Positions 56,358 through 64,000 of a stretch of 64,000 nucleotides of DNA are shown here, piece by piece. The position numbers and the translations under genes are program-made. This DNA is from Marinirhabdus sp963799365 (GTDB taxonomy: Bacteria; Bacteroidota; Bacteroidia; Flavobacteriales; Flavobacteriaceae). The notes beneath the pieces were generated by a model that worked only from the letters and a program-made list of their open reading frames with translations, was not told the origin of the DNA and did no database searches. The DNA lies in assembly GCA_963799365.1 (NCBI GenBank), contig CAWCWV010000016.1:1-64000 (forward strand), given 5' to 3'. Position 1 is the first letter of the stretch. Each line of letters begins with the position of its first letter.

Positions 56358-59153
56358 ATGAAAAAAATTACATTACTGCTTGTTTTGTTGGTAAGTTCTT
56401 TTGGTTTTGCTCAACAGGGTACACCCCTGAATTATAGCGACCTTTCGAGCAATGTTGATAAAACATTCCTCAAGAAGGCAAATCAAGAAAGCCGTACAAC
56501 AATCTCACAAACTATTATTATTCCGCAAATGGAAGGTGGAAATGAGTACACCGTTAGAGTTTTTGATACGGGTTTTGGAGATGAAGTTTCTTGGGAGCTA
56601 CGTGACAATACAACTGCTATACTTTTATCTGTAGCAGACGGAACTTATGGTCTCGGTTACGACGATACACAAATGGTTACCACTGGTAACGAGCCCTTAG
56701 AATTCTTTATTGAAGCAATGGGGACTTTTGGTGACAATACACCTAGTTACGAAATTTCTTGTGGCGGATCTATTTTGGTGTCTGGCGCTTTATTAGGTGG
56801 TGATGATGCTACCGAATCTGGAATACTTTGTGGTGGAGGGGGTGGCCCTAACGAGTTTACCGTTAGAGTTTTTGATACAGGTTTTGGAGACGAAGTTTCT
56901 TGGGAACTAAGGGATAATATGGCTACAGTTTTATTATCTGTTGCAGATGGAACATATGGACTTGGATATGATGACACACAAATGGTAACTACAGCTAATG
57001 AGCCATTAGAATTCTTTATTGAGTCTATGGGGACTTTTGGCGATAATACGCCCTCATACCAAATTTCTTGTGGCGGTTCTATTATTGCTTCAGGTTCATT
57101 ATTAGGTGGAACTGATGCTACAGTTTCTGGACTTATGTGCGCTACCGGAGGTGGTGGTGGAACAGTTGTTTATGATACTTTACCTGATTTACAAGACGAT
57201 TGTATTGGTTCGGCCAATTTTACATCAGAGAATTTTGAAGGTGTTGGTGTGCCCCCAGGAAGTGTTCAAGGTTGTGGTCCAGTTATCTCTAGCGCAGGTG
57301 ACGGTTGTTATGCAGCTGGAGAACTTGAAAATGGATTTTCAATTACTGTAGGTGCCGGTGGTGGTGGTGGTGACACTGTTACTTTAGGTGCAGGCTTCTT
57401 AGGACAGGCTGATGTATTAGCAGGAGCAAATTCTTTTGCAGACTTTACAATTATTAACTTTACGGGTTCTGCAGAAGTAACAAGCGCAGGTTTTGATATT
57501 TTTAATAATACTGCAAATGTTATAGTACGTACGTACGATGCAGGTGGAATGTTACTCGATACCTTTAATGTGAATGTAGTACCTAATACTCAGGATTTCT
57601 TTGGGTTTATTGCAGAAGAACCAATTAGCCGAGTTGAGGTAGAAGGTGCTGCAGGTGCTGGAGAATTAATCGCAAACCTTACATTTGGAAATTGTTCTAG
57701 TAACGACGAATGTGCTGGCGCCATTGCAATGGATTGTGGTGATGTTGAAACAGGAGATACGAATGATTATACAAACATGGGTGGTTTTAATGCTTCTCCA
57801 GATGCTTGGTACTCTTACACAGGAAGCGGCGCTTTAGAATTTGTGACCTTCTCACTTTGTGATGGTGGAACTACCTACGATTCAAGACTTACGGTTTATG
57901 ATTCTTGTGGTGGAACTCAAGTAGCTACTAACGACGATTTCTGTGCTTTTCAGTCTCAGGTATCATTCCTTTCCGATGGTTCTACAACATATTATGTAGC
58001 TGTTGAAGGTTTTGGAACTGCAAGTGCAGGTGCCTTTAGTTTGGAAGTTAGCTGTAGCCCAGTTGCAGCCAATGATCTTTGTGAAGATGCGATAGCAATA
58101 GCTTGTGACTCTGTAACAGCAGGAAGTACTTCATTTGCTACCATAGATACAGGTGTTGCACAAGATTGTAATAATACTGGTGCTGGTCCAGCTGGACCTA
58201 TTACTATATCGGCTCCTGGAGTTTGGTATACGTATACGGAAGCCATTCCTGGTTTGGTATCAGACATTACATTGTCAACTTGTAACGATGCAGATTTCGA
58301 TACTAAGATTTCAGTATACTCAGGAGACTGTGGTACACTAACGTGTGTTGCTGCAAATGACGATGGTGATGGTTGTTCTGGTTTCTCTTCAGAGCTTACT
58401 TTCCAGAGTGACGGAGTGTCAACATATTATATTTTGGTACACGGTTTTCTTACGCAAACAGGAGATTTCAATTTAACACTTAGTTGTGCTCCGATACCAC
58501 CTCCAAACGATATGATAGCAAATTCTATAGATGTAGATGAAATAGGGTTCCCTTATACAGATGCAGCTGTAGCAATGCCAGCAGCAACTACAGAGGCAGG
58601 AACACCAGCAGACTGTGATAATGCAGGTGTATTAGGTGTATGGTATAACTTTGTTCCAGAAATGGGCGGAACCGCTACAGCAACTGTAACGTCTCCAGCA
58701 GGATATACTTCTGTAACATTCTACACGGCTCCAAGTGAGTCTGCAATGGAAACAGAACTTACGTTGGTCCCTTGGTTCGATAACCAATGTGTACCAGGAG
58801 TTACTACTTCTATTCCAGTAGTTGCAGGTCAAGCATACTATGTGTATGTAGCAAACCACGAGGGAGTTACAGACATCGTTATAGATGGTGATTTCTTCCT
58901 TGGAGTAGGTGATGCGGTTGTAGATGGATTTACATACTTCCCTAACCCGACCAACAATGATTTGAATCTGGACGCTGGAACACGTAACATAGACAGTGTA
59001 ACTATCACTAACATTTTAGGACAAACAGTTGTCAACCAAAATGTGGGTACGAACAGCACACGTCTTGATGTGTCCAACTTAAGTGTTGGAACATACATTA
59101 TGAAGGTAGTTGTAGAAGGAGAAGTTGGAATTTACAAGATTGTAAAGCAGTAA
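56358..59153 (+). CDS. large T9SS-secreted surface protein, paralogue 2
   Basis: A 931-residue exported protein: signal 1-19 (SFGFAQ), two near-identical ~97-residue repeats at 62-158 and 165-261 (both with VRVFDTGFGDEVSWELRDN and YDDTQMVTT), Gly-rich linkers, then the same C-terminal half as paralogue 1 and the T9SS tail. A surface protein, perhaps an adhesin. The N-terminal domain differs completely from paralogue 1. Confidence 0.85.
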   Translation: MKKITLLLVLLVSSFGFAQQGTPLNYSDLSSNVDKTFLKKANQESRTTISQTIIIPQMEGGNEYTVRVFDTGFGDEVSWELRDNTTAILLSVADGTYGLGYDDTQMVTTGNEPLEFFIEAMGTFGDNTPSYEISCGGSILVSGALLGGDDATESGILCGGGGGPNEFTVRVFDTGFGDEVSWELRDNMATVLLSVADGTYGLGYDDTQMVTTANEPLEFFIESMGTFGDNTPSYQISCGGSIIASGSLLGGTDATVSGLMCATGGGGGTVVYDTLPDLQDDCIGSANFTSENFEGVGVPPGSVQGCGPVISSAGDGCYAAGELENGFSITVGAGGGGGDTVTLGAGFLGQADVLAGANSFADFTIINFTGSAEVTSAGFDIFNNTANVIVRTYDAGGMLLDTFNVNVVPNTQDFFGFIAEEPISRVEVEGAAGAGELIANLTFGNCSSNDECAGAIAMDCGDVETGDTNDYTNMGGFNASPDAWYSYTGSGALEFVTFSLCDGGTTYDSRLTVYDSCGGTQVATNDDFCAFQSQVSFLSDGSTTYYVAVEGFGTASAGAFSLEVSCSPVAANDLCEDAIAIACDSVTAGSTSFATIDTGVAQDCNNTGAGPAGPITISAPGVWYTYTEAIPGLVSDITLSTCNDADFDTKISVYSGDCGTLTCVAANDDGDGCSGFSSELTFQSDGVSTYYILVHGFLTQTGDFNLTLSCAPIPPPNDMIANSIDVDEIGFPYTDAAVAMPAATTEAGTPADCDNAGVLGVWYNFVPEMGGTATATVTSPAGYTSVTFYTAPSESAMETELTLVPWFDNQCVPGVTTSIPVVAGQAYYVYVANHEGVTDIVIDGDFFLGVGDAVVDGFTYFPNPTNNDLNLDAGTRNIDSVTITNILGQTVVNQNVGTNSTRLDVSNLSVGTYIMKVVVEGEVGIYKIVKQ

Positions 59154-59173
59154 TTTTTTCATATAATCAACCT

Positions 59174-59208
59174 AAAGTCGCCCTGGTAATACTGGGGCGG
59201 CTTTTTTT
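59174..59208 (+). terminator. terminator of T9SS paralogue 2
   Basis: AAAGTCGCCC with GGGGCGGCTTTTTTT, an imperfect copy of the terminator at 56243. The next gene's -7 element follows within ten bases. Confidence 0.8.
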
Positions 59209-59214
59209 ATTCTG

Positions 59215-59222
59215 TATCTTTG
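59215..59222 (+). promoter_or_regulatory. -7 element of the glycosyltransferase gene
   Basis: TATCTTTG ends seven bases before the ATG at 59230, giving little or no leader. Its -33 region falls in the preceding terminator's T-run. Confidence 0.5.
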
Positions 59223-59229
59223 CTACTCA

Positions 59230-60231
59230 ATGGAACGCTACTACTCGTTTATTATTCCAGTATACAACAGACCCCAAGAAATTAAAGAACTCTTGGAAAG
59301 TTTTCTGTTGCTTTCTTATATCAAGCCTTTTGAAATAGTAATCATAGAAGATGGAAGTTCTGAAAGTGCTGAGCCTATTGTTAAAGAATTTTCAGAAAAA
59401 CTTTCTATTTCCTACTATTTTAAAGAAAATTCCGGACCTGGCGACTCTCGAAATTTTGGGATGCGAAAAGCAAAAGGGAATTACTATATTATTTTAGATT
59501 CAGATTGTTTAGTTCCTCCTCACTATTTAGAAACAGTAGGTAGTTTTCTAGAAAATACTTATGTAGATTGTTATGGTGGAGCAGATGCAGCTCATAATAA
59601 TTTTACACCTTTACAAAAAGCAATAAATTATACAATGACTTCTTTTCTAACAACAGGAGGCATTAGAGGAAGTAAAAAAAGTGTAAATACATTCGAACCC
59701 AGAAGTTTTAATATGGGAATTTCAAAAAAAGCATTTGAGAGTACTGGAGGTTTTGCAAAAATACATCCAGGCGAAGACCCAGACTTATCACAACGGATTT
59801 TGAAATCTGGCTTTAAAACTGTTTTTATTCCAGACGCCTACGTATTCCATAAAAGAAGGATATCTTGGTCAAAGTTTTATACACAAGTAAAAAAGTTTGG
59901 ATTGGTACGTCCCATATTAAACAAATGGCATCCTAGTGCTGCAAAAATAACATTTTGGTTTCCTACACTGTTTGTTGTCTTTACAATACTTTCGATAGTT
60001 TGTGGCGTATTTATTTCGCCTTTATACTTAATACCACTATTACTGTATTTGGGAGTGCTTTGTTTAGACGCTGGACTTAGAAATAAAAGCTTGGTTATTG
60101 GTTGTATGGTTATTTGGGCTGTTTGTATTCAATTTTTTGGATATGGATTAGCTTTTTTAAAATCTACGTTCTATATTTCATGGCTTGGGAGAGACCCCGA
60201 AGTACAATTCCCTAACTTATTTTTTAAATAA
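59230..60231 (+). CDS. membrane-anchored family 2 glycosyltransferase
   Basis: A 333-residue GT-A fold transferase: SFIIPVYNRPQEIKELLESF at the N-terminus, the metal motif ILDSDCLVPP, and PGEDPDLSQRI, the acceptor-side acid region. Two to three membrane helices at about 237-300. It transfers an unknown sugar, probably to a lipid- or envelope-linked acceptor. It is followed 15 bases later by a YbbR-like gene. Confidence 0.87.
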   Translation: MERYYSFIIPVYNRPQEIKELLESFLLLSYIKPFEIVIIEDGSSESAEPIVKEFSEKLSISYYFKENSGPGDSRNFGMRKAKGNYYIILDSDCLVPPHYLETVGSFLENTYVDCYGGADAAHNNFTPLQKAINYTMTSFLTTGGIRGSKKSVNTFEPRSFNMGISKKAFESTGGFAKIHPGEDPDLSQRILKSGFKTVFIPDAYVFHKRRISWSKFYTQVKKFGLVRPILNKWHPSAAKITFWFPTLFVVFTILSIVCGVFISPLYLIPLLLYLGVLCLDAGLRNKSLVIGCMVIWAVCIQFFGYGLAFLKSTFYISWLGRDPEVQFPNLFFK

Positions 60232-60246
60232 AATTAGAAAACGCTC

Positions 60247-61194
60247 ATGGCAGTTTCAAAAAAATCTTTTAAAAGCATAAAAATTAATATGTTTTTTTTC
60301 TTTCTGTTATTGGCTATTATTTTTTGGGCACTCACTAAATTTTCAAAAGAAAATTCTGCAAAAATTGAAGCGAAATTAGTGTATACTAATTTGCCAGAAA
60401 ACTATTTACTAGGGGATGATAATATTAATAGTATAACGTTTGATATTACTTCAAATGGATTTGATTTTTTAGTTTATAAAATGAAGCAACCCACAGTTAC
60501 ACTGGATGTAAGTAAGTATTTTGATGACACTACTAAAAAAGCAATAGTACAAGGCGATAATTTTAAAGAGGAAATTGCAAATCAAATTAACTATTCGGGT
60601 GCTATTAGGAATCTTTCTAAAAATGAGTTAAGTATAGATTTACAAGGAGTAGAGTCTAAAAAAATTCCAGTAATTATACATGCTGTGATAGCATACAAAG
60701 AAGGATTCAAGAAAGTAGATACGCTTATAGCCTCTCCAGACTCTATTAACGTAGCAGGACCACAGAGATTATTGGATTCAATAGCTAGTGTGGCCACAAA
60801 GCAATTGGTGTTACAAAACGTAGATAAAAACATTTCAAATAAGATAGCACTGGAAGACTTCCCCTTTTCAGGACTGTATTCAAAAACAAAAAATGTTATT
60901 GTTAAGCAAACAGTAAAGGAATTTGCACAAAAAAAAATAGTGCTTCCAATAAATCTTATAAACGTACCTAAAGAAATTACATTAAAAATCATACCTGAAA
61001 AAATTGAAATTACCTTTATTGTCCCTATCGAAAAATTTGCATCAATTACCGCTCAGGATTTTGAAATTGTGTGTGATTACAAACAACGTAATAACGAAGA
61101 AAATTTTTTAACCCCAACCATAGTAAACGCACCAAAAGAAGCTAAGAACATAGAGATGCTAACAAAAAAAATAGATTTTTTAATTTTTAAATAA
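60247..61194 (+). CDS. YbbR-like domain protein
   Basis: A 315-residue protein with one N-terminal membrane anchor (about 15-28) and an external beta-rich region with YbbR-like repeats, for example YKEGFKKVDTLIASPDSINVAGP. YbbR/CdaR proteins regulate diadenylate cyclases in Firmicutes; here no cdaA is adjacent, so the partner is unknown. It lies directly before coaE. Confidence 0.75.
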   Translation: MAVSKKSFKSIKINMFFFFLLLAIIFWALTKFSKENSAKIEAKLVYTNLPENYLLGDDNINSITFDITSNGFDFLVYKMKQPTVTLDVSKYFDDTTKKAIVQGDNFKEEIANQINYSGAIRNLSKNELSIDLQGVESKKIPVIIHAVIAYKEGFKKVDTLIASPDSINVAGPQRLLDSIASVATKQLVLQNVDKNISNKIALEDFPFSGLYSKTKNVIVKQTVKEFAQKKIVLPINLINVPKEITLKIIPEKIEITFIVPIEKFASITAQDFEIVCDYKQRNNEENFLTPTIVNAPKEAKNIEMLTKKIDFLIFK

Positions 61195-61202
61195 ACTTTT
61201 AG

Positions 61203-61787
61203 GTGAAAATTGTTGGACTTACGGGAGGTATAGGGAGCGGTAAAACAACGGTTGCTACTATGTTTAAAAACTTAGGAGTTCCAGTTTATATTGCAGATAT
61301 TGAAGCCAAAAAGCTCACTAATTCATCTAAAATAATTAGAAAAAAACTAATAGAGCTCTTAGGAGAAAACGCATATGATTCCGCAGGTCTAAATAGAGCT
61401 TTTGTAGCAGATTGTATATTTAACGATGCTGAACTTTTACAAAGTGTGAACCAAATTATCCATCCAAAAGTCAAAGCCCATTTTAAGCGTTGGATAAAAA
61501 AACAGGAAGGAGTGTATTGTATCAAAGAAGTTGCTATTCTATTTGAAAATGGAGGTTATAAGGAGTGTGACTATACTATTTTAATTACAGCTCCAAAGCA
61601 ACTTAAAATAGAAAGACTCTTACAACGAGACAACACATCAGCAGAGAAGATAGCCGCCAGAATGAAAAACCAGTGGAGTGATGCGAAAAAAATAAAATTA
61701 GCGCACGCAGTCATAGAAAATATTGAAATAAAGAAAACGCAAAAAGCAGTTCAGGCACTACATAAAAAACTTCTTACATCCCAGTAA
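61203..61787 (+). CDS. coaE: dephospho-CoA kinase
   Basis: A 194-residue P-loop kinase for the last step of CoA synthesis. GLTGGIGSGKTTVATMF at the N-terminus, VYIADIEAKKLT and IHPKVKAHF follow, with LLQRDN near the C-terminal lid. The start is GTG eight bases after the upstream stop; there is no ATG in place. Confidence 0.94.
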   Translation: MKIVGLTGGIGSGKTTVATMFKNLGVPVYIADIEAKKLTNSSKIIRKKLIELLGENAYDSAGLNRAFVADCIFNDAELLQSVNQIIHPKVKAHFKRWIKKQEGVYCIKEVAILFENGGYKECDYTILITAPKQLKIERLLQRDNTSAEKIAARMKNQWSDAKKIKLAHAVIENIEIKKTQKAVQALHKKLLTSQ

Positions 61788-61849
61788 TACCGTTCCTTCT
61801 ATAGTGTTAACATTTGGTTAAACCATCCTACGGCTAAATGTTAAAATCT

Positions 61850-61857
61850 TACTTTTG
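61850..61857 (+). promoter_or_regulatory. -7 element of the histidine kinase gene (leaderless)
   Basis: TACTTTTG ends four bases before ATG 61862. No TTTG is seen at -33. It favours that ATG over the in-frame one at 61838. Confidence 0.5.
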
Positions 61858-61861
61858 GTGG

Positions 61862-63424
61862 ATGAACAAAAAATTATTTATCTTTCTCATTCTACTGATG
61901 AGTTTATCCCTTCTTGGGATAATTTTTGTTCAAGGATATTGGATATCAAATTCCTATAAAACTAAAGACGAACAGTTTAGTTCTACGGTAAAAAACTCCC
62001 TATTAAATGTCTCTAGAACTATCCAGGAAAGGGAGCTAGATGAATATTATTATATTTATAGCGGTATAGTGGATAGCTTAGGAAATCCAGAAGAAATTAC
62101 TGTTAATGAATTGCTGTATGCAATTAGAGACGATCGTAACCAAGAGAAAAGTGTTTTTTATAACAGTATTTTATCTGAAGATTTTAAACTTTCTACAAAT
62201 ATTTTTGATACTGAAATAGACAGTATAAAATTTAAAAGAATTACAAATCGCAGAGAGGAAATCAAAATAAAAGATCCTGTTGATGGTGCTGAAGAAGCGG
62301 TGACAAGATTTGAAACCTTAAGTAGGTTAACCGATTTTGAAAAGAAACAATTTGAATCTGCTTTCAAAAATATTTCAGAAAGAAGACCAATCCATCAGCG
62401 AGTAAGCAAAGAAGAAATTGAAAAAAACCTGAAAAATGAATTAGAAGAAAGAGGAATTATTTCTCCTTTTCAGTATGCCATTTTTAGTAAAAGTCTAGCG
62501 ACTAATGTACAATCAGATAATTTTGAGTTAAATCCAGATAACACATATAGTGCCCCATTATTTGTAAACGAGGACTTAAAAACGCAATACCAGTTGTTTG
62601 TAAGTTTTCCAGATAAAAAACGAGAAGTACTCAATTCCATTTTAGGTATGGCAGTGTTATCGTTAATTTTTACAGGAGTAATTATCCTTGCCTACAGCAG
62701 TGCACTATCGCAATTGTTCAAACAAAGACAGATTTCGCAAATAAAAACAGACTTTATTAATAACATGACTCATGAATTTAAAACACCCATTGCAACCATT
62801 AATTTGGCTCTGGATGCTTTAAACAATCCGAAAGTTAAAGACAATAAAGAGTTTTTGGCAAGATATCTTGGGATGATTCGTGATGAAAACCGACGAATGC
62901 ACGCTCAAGTAGAAAATGTATTGCGTATCTCAAAATTGGAGAAAAATGAATTAGACCTGCCCAAAGAACGATTAAAACTACATGATATTATCGAAAGCGC
63001 AGTATCTCACGTTGGACTCATTGTTGAAGACAGAGGAGGGTATGTAAAAACACATTTTGGAGCCTTAAAATCTTCAGTACTCGCTAACGACTCACATCTC
63101 ACCAACGTTGTTGTTAATATTTTAGACAATGGGATAAAATATTCTGAAGACGAACCAAAAATAGATATCTATACAGAAAATGTTAAAAACACCATCATTT
63201 TAAAGATTAGAGACCAAGGAATTGGTATGACCAAAGCGGTTCAGAAAAAAATATTTGAAAAATTTTACCGAGAACACACCGGGGATATTCACAATGTAAA
63301 AGGTCACGGTCTTGGTTTAGCTTATGTAAAAAGAATTTTGGAAGATCACGATGCCGAAATTTTTGTAGAAAGCGAAAAAGACAAAGGAAGCACATTCATT
63401 ATTAAACTACACTTAATATCATAA
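61862..63424 (+). CDS. sensor histidine kinase
   Basis: A 520-residue membrane kinase. Two membrane helices (about 4-24 and 258-280) flank a ~230-residue periplasmic sensor region without a recognisable domain. The HisKA phospho-acceptor is His304 in NNMTHEFKTPIATIN; the ATPase has NVVVNILDNGIKYSED, DQGIGM and GHGLGLAYVKRIL. The in-frame ATG at 61838 would add eight residues. The response regulator gene begins four bases after the stop. Confidence 0.93.
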   Translation: MNKKLFIFLILLMSLSLLGIIFVQGYWISNSYKTKDEQFSSTVKNSLLNVSRTIQERELDEYYYIYSGIVDSLGNPEEITVNELLYAIRDDRNQEKSVFYNSILSEDFKLSTNIFDTEIDSIKFKRITNRREEIKIKDPVDGAEEAVTRFETLSRLTDFEKKQFESAFKNISERRPIHQRVSKEEIEKNLKNELEERGIISPFQYAIFSKSLATNVQSDNFELNPDNTYSAPLFVNEDLKTQYQLFVSFPDKKREVLNSILGMAVLSLIFTGVIILAYSSALSQLFKQRQISQIKTDFINNMTHEFKTPIATINLALDALNNPKVKDNKEFLARYLGMIRDENRRMHAQVENVLRISKLEKNELDLPKERLKLHDIIESAVSHVGLIVEDRGGYVKTHFGALKSSVLANDSHLTNVVVNILDNGIKYSEDEPKIDIYTENVKNTIILKIRDQGIGMTKAVQKKIFEKFYREHTGDIHNVKGHGLGLAYVKRILEDHDAEIFVESEKDKGSTFIIKLHLIS

Positions 63425-63427
63425 CTT

Positions 63428-64000
63428 ATGGAAACTGAAAACAAAAAAATCCTATTAGTAGAAGACGATCCAAACTTTGGAACCGTATTAAAAGATTACC
63501 TCGCCATGAACGACTATGACGTTGTTCACGCCAAAAACGGTATGGAAGGTTTTGAGAAATTTAAAAAAGACGACTACGATCTATGTATCCTAGATGTTAT
63601 GATGCCATATAAGGATGGTTTTACGCTCGCAAAAGAAATTAGAGAAAAAAATGAAGATGTGCCAATTATTTTCTTGACGGCAAAAGCTATGAAAGAAGAT
63701 GTTTTAAAAGGATACAAAGTTGGTGCAGATGATTACCTTAACAAACCTTTTGATAGTGAGGTATTGCTAATGAAAATTAAAGCAATCATCCAGCGTAAAG
63801 CAACAGATTCTATAGCAGATAGCAAACAGTTTGAATTTGAAATTGGGAATTTCCACCTAAATTCAAAATTGCGATTCTTGACTTTTAAAAAGCAAGATCC
63901 TAGTAAGTTGTCTCCAAAAGAAAACGAATTACTACGTTTACTCGCCCTACACAAAAACGACCTTATGCCACGTGAATTGGCGTTAACTAAAATTTGGAGA
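63428..64000 (+). CDS. response regulator, OmpR-like (cut by window end)
   Basis: The first 191 codons of a two-component regulator. Receiver domain with acidic pair EDD (12-14), phospho-acceptor Asp56 in CILDVMMP, Thr84 in IIFLTAKA and Lys106 in YLNKPFD. The beginning of a winged-helix DNA-binding domain follows (LSPKENELLRLL). The partner of the kinase just upstream. The 3' end lies outside the window. Confidence 0.93.
   Translation, partial: METENKKILLVEDDPNFGTVLKDYLAMNDYDVVHAKNGMEGFEKFKKDDYDLCILDVMMPYKDGFTLAKEIREKNEDVPIIFLTAKAMKEDVLKGYKVGADDYLNKPFDSEVLLMKIKAIIQRKATDSIADSKQFEFEIGNFHLNSKLRFLTFKKQDPSKLSPKENELLRLLALHKNDLMPRELALTKIWR

Noticed and set aside
55061..58859. Repeated minus-strand frames within the T9SS genes
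   Set aside because: They are identical only because the plus-strand genes are duplicated; shadows.

Overview
The window comes from a member of the Bacteroidota, almost certainly family Flavobacteriaceae. The evidence is the flavobacterial 16S rRNA, type IX secretion (T9SS) C-terminal sorting domains, GLPGLI, DUF4249 and DUF4835 families, TonB-dependent receptors with carboxypeptidase-like N-terminal domains, a monomeric isocitrate dehydrogenase, promoters of the TTTG / TAnnTTTG type, and AT-rich DNA. I cannot name the genus.

Bases 1-7100 hold a complete rRNA operon: three tandem promoters, 16S, tRNA-Ile(GAT), tRNA-Ala(TGC), 23S, 5S and a terminator. Every internal spacer of the operon carries arrays of degenerate 7-base repeats. 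Downstream of 5S (6206-7030) is an unusual array of five hairpin-scaffold units, four forward and one reverse. Their outer stems covary, their inner segments mostly differ, and they are separated by copies of the 5S terminator. I recognise no named family for it, and it is the best candidate here for something undescribed.

Bases 7300-27900 are mostly minus-strand. They hold a GLPGLI protein with an outer-membrane barrel protein; murQ with a small membrane protein; a DUF4249 lipoprotein with its TonB-dependent receptor; icd; rplS, an alpha/beta hydrolase and trmD; a DEAD-box helicase; TPR and DUF748-like proteins; a long GAPDH; and an HtrA protease. The 17.9-18.7 kb spacer is rich in hairpins.

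Bases 28000-44600 are mixed. dapF, a GNAT gene and mltG form a plus-strand group. Two secreted lysozyme-like paralogues follow. Next come an RsmI-like methylase, a PQQ-type sugar dehydrogenase with a T9SS tail, a low-molecular-weight phosphatase and dnaA. Then come a thioesterase, DUF2200, the ribD / EamA / YigZ operon, GNAT, prmC (with an in-frame heptamer array), a LOG-family protein and ligA.

Bases 44800-64000 are plus-strand. They hold DUF6913, a secreted hypothetical, dapA, then a tightly packed group (bamD-like, rpoZ, coaBC, DUF4835, recN) and fabI. Two large T9SS-secreted paralogues follow, sharing about 650 bp of apparently identical DNA. The window closes with a glycosyltransferase, a YbbR-like protein, coaE and a two-component system cut off by the window end.

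Most genes are housekeeping (cell wall, cofactors, translation, replication). The accessory interest lies in the repeats, the structured intergenic elements and the secreted paralogue pairs.
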